From NCBI RefSeq assembly GCF_003367175.1, contig NZ_QRGA01000008.1, positions 124,001 through 188,000 on the forward strand: DNA of 64,000 bases, read 5' to 3'. This DNA comes from Trinickia dinghuensis. Lineage in GTDB: Bacteria; Pseudomonadota; Gammaproteobacteria; Burkholderiales; Burkholderiaceae. Of the stretch, positions 44,301 through 52,839 are shown one piece after another; the stretch's first letter is position 1, and the number at the start of each line of letters is the position of its first letter. A program made the position numbers and the translations under genes. The notes beneath the pieces were generated by a model that was not told the DNA's origin, made no database searches, and worked only from the letters and a program-made list of their open reading frames with translations.

Positions 44301-45454
44301 ACCTTGTTCCGGTACGAATACCGCTTCACGCGCGCGAGGCCTGTGTCGACGACGTAGCGAATCCCCGGCACCGTCAGCGAGGTTTCCGCGACGTTGGTGG
44401 CGAGCACGAGCCGCCGCGCGTTCGACGGCTTGAACACGCGCGACTGCTCCTCGGCCGACAGCCGCGCGAACAGCGGCAAGATCTCGGTGTGCGGCGGATG
44501 GTGCTTGCGCAGCGCCTCCGCGGCTTCGCGGATCTCGCGCTCGCCCGGCAGGAACACGAGCACGTCGCCCGGGCCCTCCCGGCACAGTTCGTCGACGGCA
44601 TCGACGATCGCTTCCATGAGGTCGCGGTCGGCGTCGCGCGTGCTTTTAGCGCGCTCCTGCCCGGACCTTTCCTGGCCGGAGCGGTCGGGACGCTCGCGCC
44701 CCGTCGTCCCCTGTGCCGACTTGATCGCCGCGCTCTGCTCGGCGACGGGCCGATACCGCATCTCGACCGGATAAAGCCGTCCGCTGACCTCGATCACCGG
44801 CGCCGGCCGCGTTTCGGTGCCGAAGTGGCGTGAGAAGCGCTCGGCATCGATCGTCGCCGATGTCACGATCAGCTTCAGGTCCGGCCGCTTAGGCAGGATC
44901 TGCTTCAGATAGCCGAGCAGAAAGTCGATGTTCAGACTGCGCTCGTGCGCCTCGTCGATGATGAGCGTGTCGTAGGCGCGCAAAAGCGGATCGGTCTGCG
45001 TCTCGGCCAGCAGGATGCCGTCCGTCATCAGCTTGACCGACGCGCCCGGTGCCAAGTTATCGGTGAACCGCACCTTGTAGCCGACGACTTCGCCGAACGG
45101 CGTGCCGAGTTCCTCGGCGATGCGGCGCCCCGTCGCGGAGGCCGCGATACGGCGCGGCTGCGTGTGGCCGATGAGGCCCGTGCCGCCGGCGCCGAGCCCG
45201 CGGCCGAGCGACAAGCAGATTTTCGGCAGCTGAGTCGTCTTGCCCGAGCCGGTTTCGCCCGACACGATCACGACCTGATGGTCGCGGATCGCACGCGCGA
45301 TTTCCTCGCGCCGCCCCGACACGGGCAGCGCGGCCGGAAAATCGATCGGTGGAACGGGATTCGGCGGGACGGCGGGGCGGCGCGGATTTTCGGGGCGCGG
45401 CGCGCGTGGTGCTCGGACCTCACTCGCGGCCGGACTTTTGGATACGTTCGACAT
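41390..45454 (-). CDS. hrpA: ATP-dependent RNA helicase HrpA
   Basis: DEAH-box helicase of 1354 residues, in the normal range for HrpA. Walker A is GETGSGKTTQLP, Walker B/box II is LIIDEAHERSLN, and box VI is QRAGRCGRVADG. Helicase-associated OB and the C-terminal DUF3418 region follow. An insertion near residue 250 (Arg/Ser/Glu-rich GRERPDRSGQERSGQ) is of low complexity and probably disordered, and another Ala/Gly-rich stretch sits around residue 1040. The ATG at 45454 is 22 bases from the divergent argA start, so the two genes share a very short control region. Confidence 0.96.
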   Translation of the reverse strand: MSNVSKSPAASEVRAPRAPRPENPRRPAVPPNPVPPIDFPAALPVSGRREEIARAIRDHQVVIVSGETGSGKTTQLPKICLSLGRGLGAGGTGLIGHTQPRRIAASATGRRIAEELGTPFGEVVGYKVRFTDNLAPGASVKLMTDGILLAETQTDPLLRAYDTLIIDEAHERSLNIDFLLGYLKQILPKRPDLKLIVTSATIDAERFSRHFGTETRPAPVIEVSGRLYPVEMRYRPVAEQSAAIKSAQGTTGRERPDRSGQERSGQERAKSTRDADRDLMEAIVDAVDELCREGPGDVLVFLPGEREIREAAEALRKHHPPHTEILPLFARLSAEEQSRVFKPSNARRLVLATNVAETSLTVPGIRYVVDTGLARVKRYSYRNKVEQLQVESISQAAANQRAGRCGRVADGICVRLFEEADFQGRLRFTDPEILRSSLAAVILRMKSLHLTEIESFPFIEPPPGRAVADGYQLLAELGAVDDDNALTPLGRELARLPLDPRVGRMILAARDQQALAEVLIIASALSVQDPRERPADAQEQADQAHRRFADERSEFMQWLGIWKWFGEAVAHKKSNRQLVDACRAQFLSHLRLREWRDVHSQLLTVVREHGWRLNESEATFEQIHLALLTGLLGNVGLKADDEPHYLGARSIKFFLWPGSTLVKKAGRWVMAGELVETSRLYARCLAKIEPEWIEKVAGHLLKKQLSEPHWEKRAAQVTAFERAALYGLPVYHRRRVAFGRQDPARARELFIRGALVDGEFDTKLAFFAHNRKLLLDIEQLEHKSRRQDVLVDDELIFAFYDQALPAGIHTGAAFERWYRDEVKKSGQPEDKARLLYLSRDDLMRHEAAGVTTDLFPKRMTMAGVEMGLGYHFEPGSPRDGVTLTVPLYALNQVDPRRTEWLVPGMLKEKVQLLLKSLPQKLRRHCVPLPEYAAAFSARHEARFGAGGLVETLIADVREQTQIALKSTDFKLETLPAHLFMNFKVVDEHGRQLAMGRNLAQLRSELGADAQRHFQKLAAGVTLDEGGAARAAQAGARQPGGARAGDARRADALGAASTPGAQIGSAAPAATALYDNLTTWNFGKLPELLEIRRGGQTLFGYPALVDRATHCDVEVFDSPEEAARIHRAGLRRLFAMQLREPIKYLEKNLPGLREMAMQYMPLGTQEELRDQLIDMTLERACLQEPLPADDASFHARRDEGKGRLSLLAQEIARLVGQILAEYAAVTKKLAQAKPFAQAYADMQQQLQALIGKRFVLDTPYAQLAHFPRYLKAIGQRIDKLKADSARDARSFGEMQPLLQPYQRAQSARGGVSDPRLAEFRWLLEELRVSLFAQELRTPMPVSVKRLHKVWESMQR

Positions 45455-45464
45455 GGGGGCGCAT

Positions 45465-45470
45465 TATAAT
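45465..45470 (+). promoter_or_regulatory. TATAAT -10 element six bases before the argA ATG
   Basis: A perfect TATAAT ends six bases before the ATG at 45477, so the transcript would begin at about the start codon. The -35 is weak. No Shine-Dalgarno sequence is present in the six bases. It lies in the 22-base space between the divergent hrpA and argA starts. Confidence 0.6.
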
Positions 45471-45476
45471 CCCGGG

Positions 45477-46859
45477 ATGAATTCTCAAACCGACCTCGCC
45501 CCCATGCCAGAGAGCGCCCCGGCCCGGCCCGCGGCGCCCGAATCCGAAGCCGTCTCGCACGCCCAGTTCGTCGACTGGATGCGATCGGTCGCCCCTTACA
45601 TCCACGCGTTCCGCAACAAGACATTCGTCGTCGGATTCGGGGGCGAAGTGGTCCATGAAGGGCTGCTCAGCGCGCTCGTCTCCGACATCGCGCTGCTGCA
45701 GGCCATGGGGATCCAGATCGTGCTCGTGCACGGATCGCGCCCGCAGGTCGAAGAGCAGATGAGTTTGCACGGCGTGCAGTCGGAGTTCTCGCACGGCATG
45801 CGCATTACCGACGCGCGCGCGCTCGAATCGGCCAAGGAAGCGGCCGGCGAAGTGCGGCTCGACATCGAGGCGGCCATCAGCCAAGGTTTGCCGAACACGC
45901 CGATGGCCCACGCGCACATCAGCGTCGTCTCGGGCAACTTCGTGACGGCGCGGCCGGTCGGGATTCTCGACGGCGTCGATTTCCAGCACACGGGCATCGT
46001 GCGCAAGGTCGATGCCGAGTCGATCAAGCATTCGCTCGCGAGCCGCAAGCTCGTGCTGCTATCGCCGCTGGGCTTCTCGCCGACGGGCGAAGCATTCAAC
46101 TTGTCGATGGAAGACGTCGCCTCGGCGGCGGCAATCGCGCTGCGCGCGGACAAGATCATCTTCCTGACCGAAACACAGGGCCTCGTCGACGATGCGGGCG
46201 ACCTGACGCAAGAACTTTCTCTGGATGACGCCTACAAGCTGCTCGACAGCGGCGAAGTCAAGGGCGACTCGGCGTTTTATCTGAAGCATGCCGTGCGCGC
46301 CTGCCGCGGCGGCGTGCCGCGCGCGCACATCATTCCGTACGGGCTCGACGGCAGCCTGCTGCTCGAATTGTTCCTGCACGACGGCGTCGGCACGATGATC
46401 TCGTACGAGAACCTCGAAAGCCTGCGCGAAGCCACGCCCGACGACGTCGGCGGCATTCTCACGCTGATCGAGCCGCTCGAGTCCGACGGCACGCTGGTCA
46501 AGCGCGGCCGCCACCAGATCGAGCGCGACATCGATCACTTCTCGGTCATCGAGCACGATAGCGTGCTGTTCGGCTGCGCGGCACTGTACCCCTACCCGCA
46601 GGAGCGCATCGGCGAGATGGCGTGCCTGACCGTCGCCCCCGACGCGCAAGGCGCCGGCGACGGCGAGCGGCTGCTCAAGCGGATCGAGCAGCGCGCGCGT
46701 GCGCGCGGGCTCACCCGCATCTTCGTGCTGACGACGCGCACGGAGCACTGGTTCTTGAAGCGCGGCTTCGTCAAGGCCACTGTGGACGATCTACCCGAAG
46801 ACCGCCGCCGACTCTATAACTGGCAGCGCAAGTCGCTCGTGCTGATGAAGCACCTTTGA
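45477..46859 (+). CDS. argA: Amino-acid N-acetyltransferase (N-acetylglutamate synthase)
   Basis: First step of arginine synthesis: acetyl-CoA plus glutamate to N-acetylglutamate. 460 residues with an N-terminal amino-acid-kinase-like domain (VVGFGGEVVHEG, VLVHGSRPQVE) and a C-terminal GNAT acetyltransferase (VAPDAQGAGDGERLLKRIE). This is the classical ArgA architecture. The ATG at 45477 (MNSQTDLAPMPES) is preferred; an in-frame ATG at 45504 is possible. Arginine feedback is expected through the kinase domain. It is followed by yggX, 48 bases downstream. Confidence 0.94.
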   Translation: MNSQTDLAPMPESAPARPAAPESEAVSHAQFVDWMRSVAPYIHAFRNKTFVVGFGGEVVHEGLLSALVSDIALLQAMGIQIVLVHGSRPQVEEQMSLHGVQSEFSHGMRITDARALESAKEAAGEVRLDIEAAISQGLPNTPMAHAHISVVSGNFVTARPVGILDGVDFQHTGIVRKVDAESIKHSLASRKLVLLSPLGFSPTGEAFNLSMEDVASAAAIALRADKIIFLTETQGLVDDAGDLTQELSLDDAYKLLDSGEVKGDSAFYLKHAVRACRGGVPRAHIIPYGLDGSLLLELFLHDGVGTMISYENLESLREATPDDVGGILTLIEPLESDGTLVKRGRHQIERDIDHFSVIEHDSVLFGCAALYPYPQERIGEMACLTVAPDAQGAGDGERLLKRIEQRARARGLTRIFVLTTRTEHWFLKRGFVKATVDDLPEDRRRLYNWQRKSLVLMKHL

Positions 46860-46907
46860 GCGAACGAGCAACGCTGCCCGCCCCACCGACTACAGGAGAA
46901 ATTCACA

Positions 46908-47183
46908 ATGGCCCGCATGGTTCAATGCGCAAAGCTCGGCAAGGAAGCCGAAGGACTCGATTTTCCGCCGCTGCCGGGCGAGCTCGGCAAGCGGATCTAC
47001 GAGAGCGTCTCTAAGGAAGCCTGGCAAGCCTGGCTCAAGCATCAGACGATGCTCATCAACGAGAACCGTCTGAACATGGCCGATCCGCGCGCGCGTCAGT
47101 ACTTGATGAAGCAGACGGAAAAATTCTTCTTCGGCGAAGGCGCCGATCAAGCGAGCGGATACGTGCCGCCGTCGCAAGGCTAA
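46908..47183 (+). CDS. yggX: Probable Fe(2+)-trafficking protein YggX
   Basis: Small conserved cytoplasmic protein of 91 residues that protects Fe-S clusters from oxidation and helps iron supply. The family start [29 protein letters not shown] (first 20: [20 protein letters not shown]) with its single N-terminal cysteine (C7) and the [17 protein letters not shown] segment are intact. ACAGGAGAAA precedes the ATG. It is likely co-transcribed with argA. Confidence 0.97.
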   Translation: MARMVQCAKLGKEAEGLDFPPLPGELGKRIYESVSKEAWQAWLKHQTMLINENRLNMADPRARQYLMKQTEKFFFGEGADQASGYVPPSQG

Positions 47184-47230
47184 GCGGCCGGCGCCGCTTC
47201 ACCGCTCTACCGCCCCGCCTTCCTTCAGCC

Positions 47231-47258
47231 GCCGGCTCGCCGCATCACGCGAGCCGGC
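47231..47258. other. Hairpin between convergent yggX and phosphoesterase genes
   Basis: GCCGGCTCGC (47231-47240) and GCGAGCCGGC (47249-47258) form a perfect 10-base stem with an 8-base loop but no T tract. It may end transcription from both sides. Confidence 0.5.
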
Positions 47259-47296
47259 GCGCGACTCACCTTCCGAGCAGCTACTTCGCTCCGTCG

Positions 47297-47776
47297 CTAC
47301 GCGACAAGCGTATGAAGCTCGGCGCGCACTCGCCCTTGCTCGACGATCAGCCGGCCCGCCGATACCGGCAGCTTGAAACGGCGCGGCCCCGCACTGCCCG
47401 GATTGACGAACAACACGCCATCGCGCGTGACGATCGACGGCTTGTGTGAATGTCCCGTGACAACCGCATCGATACGCTGCGCCGACGCATCGATGTCCAA
47501 ATCGGCGATGTCGTGGACGACGTGAATCGCCGCACCGCCGATCGTCAGCGTGGTCGCGACCGGCAACTCGTCGGCCCACGCTCCGTGATCGTTGTTGCCG
47601 CGCACGGCCGTCACCGGCGCGATCCGCGCGAGTGCTTCGAGTACATCGGGTTGGCAAATGTCGCCCGCGTGAACGATGGCATCGACGCCGGCCAGCCAAG
47701 CCAATGCCTCCGGCCGCACGAGATTGTGCGTGTCGGAGATCAGGCCGATGCGGACGACGTTGCGCGCGCTGGGCAT
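47297..47776 (-). CDS. YfcE/MJ0936-type metallophosphoesterase
   Basis: Protein of 159 residues with the calcineurin-like phosphoesterase motifs in order: DTHNL, GD (HAGDICQ), GNND (VRGNNDHGAW) and GHSHK (VVTGHSHKP), followed by NPGSAG. It is a cytoplasmic phosphodiesterase whose substrate is unknown. The ATG at 47776 gives MPSARNVVRIGLISDTH. It follows a 65-residue gene on the same strand by 51 bases. Confidence 0.92.
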   Translation of the reverse strand: MPSARNVVRIGLISDTHNLVRPEALAWLAGVDAIVHAGDICQPDVLEALARIAPVTAVRGNNDHGAWADELPVATTLTIGGAAIHVVHDIADLDIDASAQRIDAVVTGHSHKPSIVTRDGVLFVNPGSAGPRRFKLPVSAGRLIVEQGRVRAELHTLVA

Positions 47777-47827
47777 AAACGAGTCGATAAACGGTGCAAA
47801 GACGGGCGAGCCGAGGCTCGTTCGATT

Positions 47828-48025
47828 TCAAGCAGCGGCCGCGGCGCCTTGACGATGACCGAGCAGGCCGCGCGAGCGGTGCAATGCCGCGCGCGCGCCG
47901 CGCGTCGCCATGACGGCGCCCACCTGCCCGAGATTGAAATCGAGCGACACCATCAATTCCATGAGTTCGACCATCGGCAAGACGACGGTCGGGCTGTACA
48001 GCCGTTGTTCGATGAGCTTTTTCAT
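47828..48025 (-). CDS. Small conserved-looking protein, function unknown
   Basis: Protein of 65 residues, preceded by CAGGAGAGTCGCC (good ribosome binding site). The N-terminal part is helical and hydrophobic (MKKLIEQRLYSPTVVLPMVELMELMVSLD), ending in a basic Arg-rich region (RAALHRSRGLLGHRQG) and an Ala tail. I do not recognise a family. It could be a small peripheral membrane protein. Confidence 0.6.
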   Translation of the reverse strand: MKKLIEQRLYSPTVVLPMVELMELMVSLDFNLGQVGAVMATRGARAALHRSRGLLGHRQGAAAAA

Positions 48026-48182
48026 GGCGACTCTCCTGGCTTGCCAAGCGGAGCAGCCTATGCCCCGTCATGCAACCTTGATCGCCATTGTAGGGACGCG
48101 CGCGATGCCGATAAATACGCTAAATCGAAAGTCAGAAGTCGTGAGACACGAACAATCGCGGCGCGCCCTATCCGTGTCCCGG

Positions 48183-48803
48183 TTATTCGAGCGGCGCGCC
48201 CGCGAACGCCGGGAGCGCCTCCGCGCGTTCGGACAGCGCAGCCAGCGCCGGATGGCGGCTCGCTTCGACGACACCCGGGAGGATGTGCTGCGTGAAGCGC
48301 CAGGCAACCGCCACGGTGATGTCGGCCTGCGTGATTCGGTCGCCGCAGAGCCAATCGCCGGCACGCGCGCCCGCGACGCCATGCTCCAGCGTCTCGTAAG
48401 CAGCGGCCAATTGCACCTGCAAACGCTCGAGCCACGGCGCATGCTGCTTTTCCTGCGGCCGCAGCTTTTGCTCGTAGGCGATCTGCACCGTCTTCTCACA
48501 GGCCGCGAGCCCGAAACCGATCAGATGCAGCGCGCGCCGGCGCGCCGCGGCCTCTTGGGGCAGCAGCCGCGCTTGCGGCGCGACGCGCTGATCGAGGTAA
48601 TCGAGAATGAGCGTCGATTCGATCAATTGCGTACCGTCGTCGTCGATGAACGTCGGCGCCTTGACCGTCGGATTGATCTCCCGGAATTGATCGAACTGGC
48701 GAAATACCGAGACCGGACGATGCTCGAACGGGATCTCGAGCACGGCCATCGAAACGGCGACGCGCCGGACGAACGGGGAATCCATCATGCCGATCAGTTG
48801 CAT
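48183..48803 (-). CDS. Glutathione S-transferase family protein
   Basis: Cytoplasmic protein of 206 residues. The N-terminal thioredoxin-like domain begins MQLIGMMDSPFVRRVAVSM, with the cis-Pro region KAPTF and the ES motif (LIESTLILDYLD) that binds glutathione. The C-terminal helical domain contains the N-capping motif ITQADITVA. This is the general structure of bacterial GSTs such as the YfcF/YibF type; the substrate is unknown. The start at 48803, with AGAGAGG upstream, is preferred; an open frame to 49019 is a shadow extension. Confidence 0.92.
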   Translation of the reverse strand: MQLIGMMDSPFVRRVAVSMAVLEIPFEHRPVSVFRQFDQFREINPTVKAPTFIDDDGTQLIESTLILDYLDQRVAPQARLLPQEAAARRRALHLIGFGLAACEKTVQIAYEQKLRPQEKQHAPWLERLQVQLAAAYETLEHGVAGARAGDWLCGDRITQADITVAVAWRFTQHILPGVVEASRHPALAALSERAEALPAFAGAPLE

Positions 48804-49052
48804 CGATACCTCTCTTCTTTTGAAGTGATTGGGGTGACGCGCACCGCAGACGCTAGTTTGCCGTCCCGCGCGCGCCGCCCGCAAGCGCGCAGCCGTCGAT
48901 TGGCAGAAAAAGAATGAGGAATGCCGGCGAACGTCGAAGGTCCGCTGGGCCGACAGCATCAAGCGATGCTTGCGGGGCGGAACGCCTTGCAGGCAACGCA
49001 GCCGCCCGGGAAGAGTCAAACGAAGGAAGGGTCTCGATGGGAGGCAACGATC

Positions 49053-49358
49053 ATGACGAGGACCACGGGATGACTGGCGGCATGTGCCGTCGCACTGGCA
49101 ACGAGCACGGCCTGTACGCCCCTATCGTCCGACTACGCCTATTCGACGACGGTCCGTTTGCACGACGGAACGATCGTGAACTGCGACGTCAACGAGTCGC
49201 CGGCCAGCACGGCGCCGGAACAAAATGGCCTCACGCTGACGCAGGAGCGCCAGGCTGAAGTGTTGGCCACCCAGAGGCTGCGTGTGCTGAGCGGTCCTTA
49301 CTCGCCCTACCCGACCCCTTATACCGCGCCGATCGTGCATTGCCGGCCCGCTGCGTGA
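49053..49358 (+). pseudogene. Small lipoprotein-like gene interrupted by an early TGA
   Basis: GGGAGG lies seven bases before an ATG (49053) that reads MTRTTG, then a TGA at codon 7 (49071-49073), then in the same frame a lipoprotein-type signal and cysteine (LAACAVALATSTACTPLSS) and a polar mature part to the stop at 49358. About 100 codons in all. The mature part has an NG-rich segment and two or three cysteines (IVNCDVNES; IVHCRPAA). Likely a nonsense mutation of a lipoprotein gene (TGG Trp or similar to TGA), a sequencing error, or initiation at a later codon. I recognise no family. Confidence 0.55.
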
Positions 49359-49396
49359 ACGAGCCGGTCCCGAGGCGTCCTCGGGGCTAGCCGCCC

Positions 49397-49732
49397 CTAT
49401 CGACTGATTGCCAACTCGTCGGCGTGAACCGGCAGTTCGTTGTCCTCGGCGAATCGCATGACGAACTCAAATGCTTCCGGGCAGATCTCGGCGAGTTCGC
49501 CGGACACGCTCAAACACCGGACACCGGCGTCGACGAACGGGATGGCCAGCCAGGTGGACGCGACGCCGCGGCCCGGCCGCCGTTCCTTGACGAAGAGCGT
49601 GATGACGCCGGCGAGACGCTCCGCCCAGTCGCCCGGGCGGAACTGCTTGCCGCCGTGCGTGACGCCGACGATTCGATGGCCGGCACGGCCGAAGCCGGGG
49701 ATTCGATTAGGTGGATGATCGATGGTCGTCAT
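49397..49732 (-). CDS. DUF3579-family protein
   Basis: Protein of 111 residues typical of the Burkholderiales DUF3579 family, with [11 protein letters not shown] and the C-terminal [13 protein letters not shown]. Function unknown. Its ATG overlaps the stop of the upstream chemoreceptor gene by four bases (ATGA), so it is co-translated with it and may be linked to chemotaxis, though that is only context. Confidence 0.85.
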   Translation of the reverse strand: MTTIDHPPNRIPGFGRAGHRIVGVTHGGKQFRPGDWAERLAGVITLFVKERRPGRGVASTWLAIPFVDAGVRCLSVSGELAEICPEAFEFVMRFAEDNELPVHADELAISR

Positions 49733-51354
49733 GCGGAGTCGAACGATTGTGTCAACGGCGTGCCGTGCGCCGGCTGTGGATGCATCGAAGCGGGGCTACC
49801 CTGCGGGCTCAACCGGAATGCAGCCACCGTTTCGTCGAGCATGCGAGCCTGCTCCTCGAGCGACGCGGCGGCGCCCGCCGCCTCTTCGACAAGCGCGGCG
49901 TTTTGCTGCGTCGCGCGGTCCATGTGCGATACGGTGACGTTGATCTCTTCGATACCCGCCGACTGGCGCTCCGATGCGGTGCTGATCTCGGACACGATCT
50001 GCGTCACCTCGCGCGCGGCGTCGACCACGTTCGCCATGGTCGCGCGGGCGCGCTCGGCAAGCTGCGTGCCGCTTTGAACCTTGGAAACGGAGGCCGTCAT
50101 CAGCTCGCGGATCTCCTTGGCGGCGACCGCCGAGCGCTGCGCGAGCGCCCGGACCTCGCCCGCGACGACGGCGAATCCACGCCCCTCCTCTCCCGCCCGC
50201 GCCGCTTCGACCGCGGCATTGAGCGCAAGGATGTTCGTCTGGAATGCAATGCTCTCGATCGCGCCGATGATGTCGACGATGTGTTCGGAGTCGGCCGACA
50301 TATCCGCGATCGCGCCGACGATCTCGCTCACGACCTCGCCGCCGCGCCGCGCGGTGGTCGACGCCGTCTCGGCCAATACGCTTGCGTCGCGCGCGTGGCG
50401 GGCGTTTTGCGCAACGGTGCCCGTCAGCGTCTCGAGACTCGCGGCGGCTTGCTGAAGCGCGGCGGCCTGGTGTTCCGTTCGCTCGGATAGATCGGCATTG
50501 CCGCTGGCCATGTCGTGCACGCCATGCCGGATTTCGGCCGTTCCTTCGCGCACGCGCATCACGGCGGCACCGAGGCTTTGCTGCATGCGCGCCAGTGCCG
50601 CCATCAGCCGTCCCATCTCGCCGCCGTGCGACGTATCGATCGTCGACGTCAGATCGCCGGCCGCGATGCGCTCGAAATGGTCGATGGCCGCGCCGATCGG
50701 CTTGATCACGGCCGCGCGTAAGAATCCGCGCGCGAGAACGGCGAACGCCACCGACGCCAAACCGACGACGGTAAAGAGCCACAGCAAGCCGCGAAAGCGC
50801 CCGTGCACGGCCGTGAAGTGCCGGCTCTGAGCCTGCACCTGAAAATTCATGAGTTGCCGGGCCGCTTGCTTGTAGTCGGCGAAGATCGTCTCCGGCGCCT
50901 GCCGCTCGACCATTCGAAACGACGCGAAATCGTCCTGATCGAGCGCCGATACCTCGGGCGCGATCACTTGCTTGATGAGCTTGCCGCGCGCGGTACGCAA
51001 CGCATCGGAGAGCGCGGCCTGCGCATCGTTCGACACCGGCAGCGCGTTGAACACGGCAAGCGCGCGATCGCTTGCCGCCAGCGCGGCATGCACGCGCTCG
51101 AGCGTCGCCGCCGTCGGCTTGCCTTGCGCGACGAGCGTTTCGTAACCGCCGAGATCGACCCGCGCCTGCAACAGGTTATCGGTGCTGTCGGCCAGCGACG
51201 TCAGGGCGGCAGTCTCGCCGTGATACATCGTCTGGAACGCGGCGTTGGCCGATTGGAGCACCGCTATCGACGCGGCGATGACGAGGAGGAGCGCCCCGGT
51301 GTAGCCGAGGACCGTCGCGGTCAACGCAGCACGAATGTTAGTCGTCCTTAGCAT
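49729..51354 (-). CDS. Methyl-accepting chemotaxis protein (Tar-like)
   Basis: Chemoreceptor of 541 residues. TM1 ([21 protein letters not shown]), a periplasmic helical region of about 150 residues, TM2 ([21 protein letters not shown]), HAMP, and the signalling domain with the hairpin tip [20 protein letters not shown]. The C-terminus is an extended flexible tail without a CheR pentapeptide. The start at 51354 is chosen from the anchor sequence ([13 protein letters not shown]). It follows the porin gene behind a terminator, and overlaps the DUF3579 gene. Its ligand is unknown; a compound entering through the neighbouring porin or ABC system is a reasonable guess. Confidence 0.92.
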   Translation of the reverse strand: MLRTTNIRAALTATVLGYTGALLLVIAASIAVLQSANAAFQTMYHGETAALTSLADSTDNLLQARVDLGGYETLVAQGKPTAATLERVHAALAASDRALAVFNALPVSNDAQAALSDALRTARGKLIKQVIAPEVSALDQDDFASFRMVERQAPETIFADYKQAARQLMNFQVQAQSRHFTAVHGRFRGLLWLFTVVGLASVAFAVLARGFLRAAVIKPIGAAIDHFERIAAGDLTSTIDTSHGGEMGRLMAALARMQQSLGAAVMRVREGTAEIRHGVHDMASGNADLSERTEHQAAALQQAAASLETLTGTVAQNARHARDASVLAETASTTARRGGEVVSEIVGAIADMSADSEHIVDIIGAIESIAFQTNILALNAAVEAARAGEEGRGFAVVAGEVRALAQRSAVAAKEIRELMTASVSKVQSGTQLAERARATMANVVDAAREVTQIVSEISTASERQSAGIEEINVTVSHMDRATQQNAALVEEAAGAAASLEEQARMLDETVAAFRLSPQGSPASMHPQPAHGTPLTQSFDSA

Positions 51355-51387
51355 GCTGTATTCCCGTCCTTTGCGTGAGACCGGAGT

Positions 51388-51424
51388 AAAAAAAAGGCGG
51401 CAGGCGAAGTAGCTCGCCGCCGCC
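51388..51424 (-). terminator. Terminator after the porin gene
   Basis: On the minus strand an 11-base GC stem (51396-51407 with 51414-51424, one bulge) is followed by eight T residues (51388-51395). It lies 34 bases before the chemoreceptor ATG. Confidence 0.85.
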
Positions 51425-51472
51425 CTTGAATTGCCGACCGGAGGCGGCAACGTCTTGGAGGAGGAGGGAAAA

Positions 51473-52609
51473 TCAGAAGCGCGTGCGGATACCCGTGGCG
51501 ACCTCGAGCTGGTTGGTGTGGCCGAACGTCGTGCTGACCGTGTAGCCGCCGTGCAGCTTCATGTAGTCCGCCGCCAGATACAGCTCGGTGCGCTTCGAGA
51601 GGTGATAGAACGTGGAGGCGTAGATCGTCTCCTTGAAGCCGTTGTGAACCGTCGTGGCCGCCGGATCGAACAGGCCCGAGTTCGCGTTCGGGATGTTGCC
51701 GTTCGTATCATAGGCCGCGTTCTTCACGTGCATCTGCTGATAGCCGAGCTCATAGTCGAGGGGACCGTGCGGCGCGAGCTTGAACGATACCGTCCACGCA
51801 TTGTCCTGCCGATCGCCGAGCGAGCCCTGGTTGCCGAGGTAATGGAAGTAGCCCGCGTTCACCCGGCCGATGCCGAAGCGATAGTCGCCGCCCAAGGACC
51901 AAGTCTGATCGGTGAAACCACCGTTGTTCGTGTGGTCGTAGAAGCCGCCGAACGAAAAGCCGGGACCGTTGTAGCCGAGCGCGGCCTGGTAGCCCGAGCC
52001 CGTGGCGAATTGCGTCGAGTTGCTGAACTGATAATCGGCGGCTGCATAAATGCCGTTATTGAAAAGCTTGCGCCACGCGATGCTGTTTTCCGAACGCGTG
52101 CCGGTCGGGCCCGCCGCGTAGAACACCAATTGCTTGAAGTTGTTCGAGTTCGTGTAGGCGCCTTCCTTCGTCGAAAACGTCGTGCTGACGTACGGGTCGG
52201 CATACAAGCCCGAGAAGTCCTTCGCGATCGTATCCTGGAAGCCGACCGTGATCTTGCCCAGCGTCGGGTTTTCGAGGCCGACCCAAGAATCGCGATCGAA
52301 GAATTGCGTGCCGTCTTCGCCTTGACCGTTGGCGACGACGTACTCGCTCTCCAACGTGAAGATAATCTTATTGCCGCCGCCGATGTCCTCGGCACCGCGC
52401 AAGCCCCAGCGGCTGCCGCTGAACCAGGGCTCGCCGGCATGGCCCATGCCGATCACGTGATTGCCGGCCGCGTTGGCGTTCGTCGTATAGGTGACGGCGC
52501 TCATATCGATGAGGCCATACAGCTGCACGCTCGATTGCGCGTGCGCACCGGTTGCCACCAATGCGCCAGCCGTCAGCGCCAACGTCCGATAGGTCTTCTT
52601 CAAGATCAT
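51473..52609 (-). CDS. Gram-negative porin (OmpC-like, trimeric)
   Basis: Outer-membrane channel of 378 residues. The signal peptide is [24 protein letters not shown], cut before [12 protein letters not shown], the usual start of Burkholderia porins. The barrel ends in the C-terminal Phe (GIRTRF). Internal tracts such as [15 protein letters not shown] and [14 protein letters not shown] are typical of the family. It lies downstream of a two-component system and ABC transporter on the same strand, so it may be a substrate-specific entry pore of that module. Terminator at its 3' end. Confidence 0.95.
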   Translation of the reverse strand: MILKKTYRTLALTAGALVATGAHAQSSVQLYGLIDMSAVTYTTNANAAGNHVIGMGHAGEPWFSGSRWGLRGAEDIGGGNKIIFTLESEYVVANGQGEDGTQFFDRDSWVGLENPTLGKITVGFQDTIAKDFSGLYADPYVSTTFSTKEGAYTNSNNFKQLVFYAAGPTGTRSENSIAWRKLFNNGIYAAADYQFSNSTQFATGSGYQAALGYNGPGFSFGGFYDHTNNGGFTDQTWSLGGDYRFGIGRVNAGYFHYLGNQGSLGDRQDNAWTVSFKLAPHGPLDYELGYQQMHVKNAAYDTNGNIPNANSGLFDPAATTVHNGFKETIYASTFYHLSKRTELYLAADYMKLHGGYTVSTTFGHTNQLEVATGIRTRF

Positions 52610-52760
52610 CTCCTCACTTTACTGCGTTGAAATTGTGTTCTTGTGAGCACGCATGCAATTCGCCGCGAATTTCATTTCACTTCGTTTCGCTTTGCCTTGC
52701 TTGCGTCGCAATGGAGACAATCCTATTCGCCCCTATCCTTCACGCTCCTTTCGTGTATGT

Positions 52761-52773
52761 TTAGTACAACTAA
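52761..52773. promoter_or_regulatory. Palindrome upstream of the porin gene
   Basis: TTAGT-ACA-ACTAA is a perfect 13-base inverted repeat in the 230-base gap between the regulator and the porin, about 150 bases before the porin ATG. It is A+T-rich and could be an operator for the adjacent response regulator. Confidence 0.4.
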
Positions 52774-52839
52774 GTAGTTTCACGTAAACCGCTTGACGTA
52801 GTCAGCTAATTCAATCGAGCGAGCGAATTCTTCGGCTCA

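Noticed and set aside
48914-49258. 114-codon plus-strand frame over the lipoprotein region
   Set aside because: It is in another frame from the one with the lipoprotein signal and the GGGAGG/ATG, and shows no domain.
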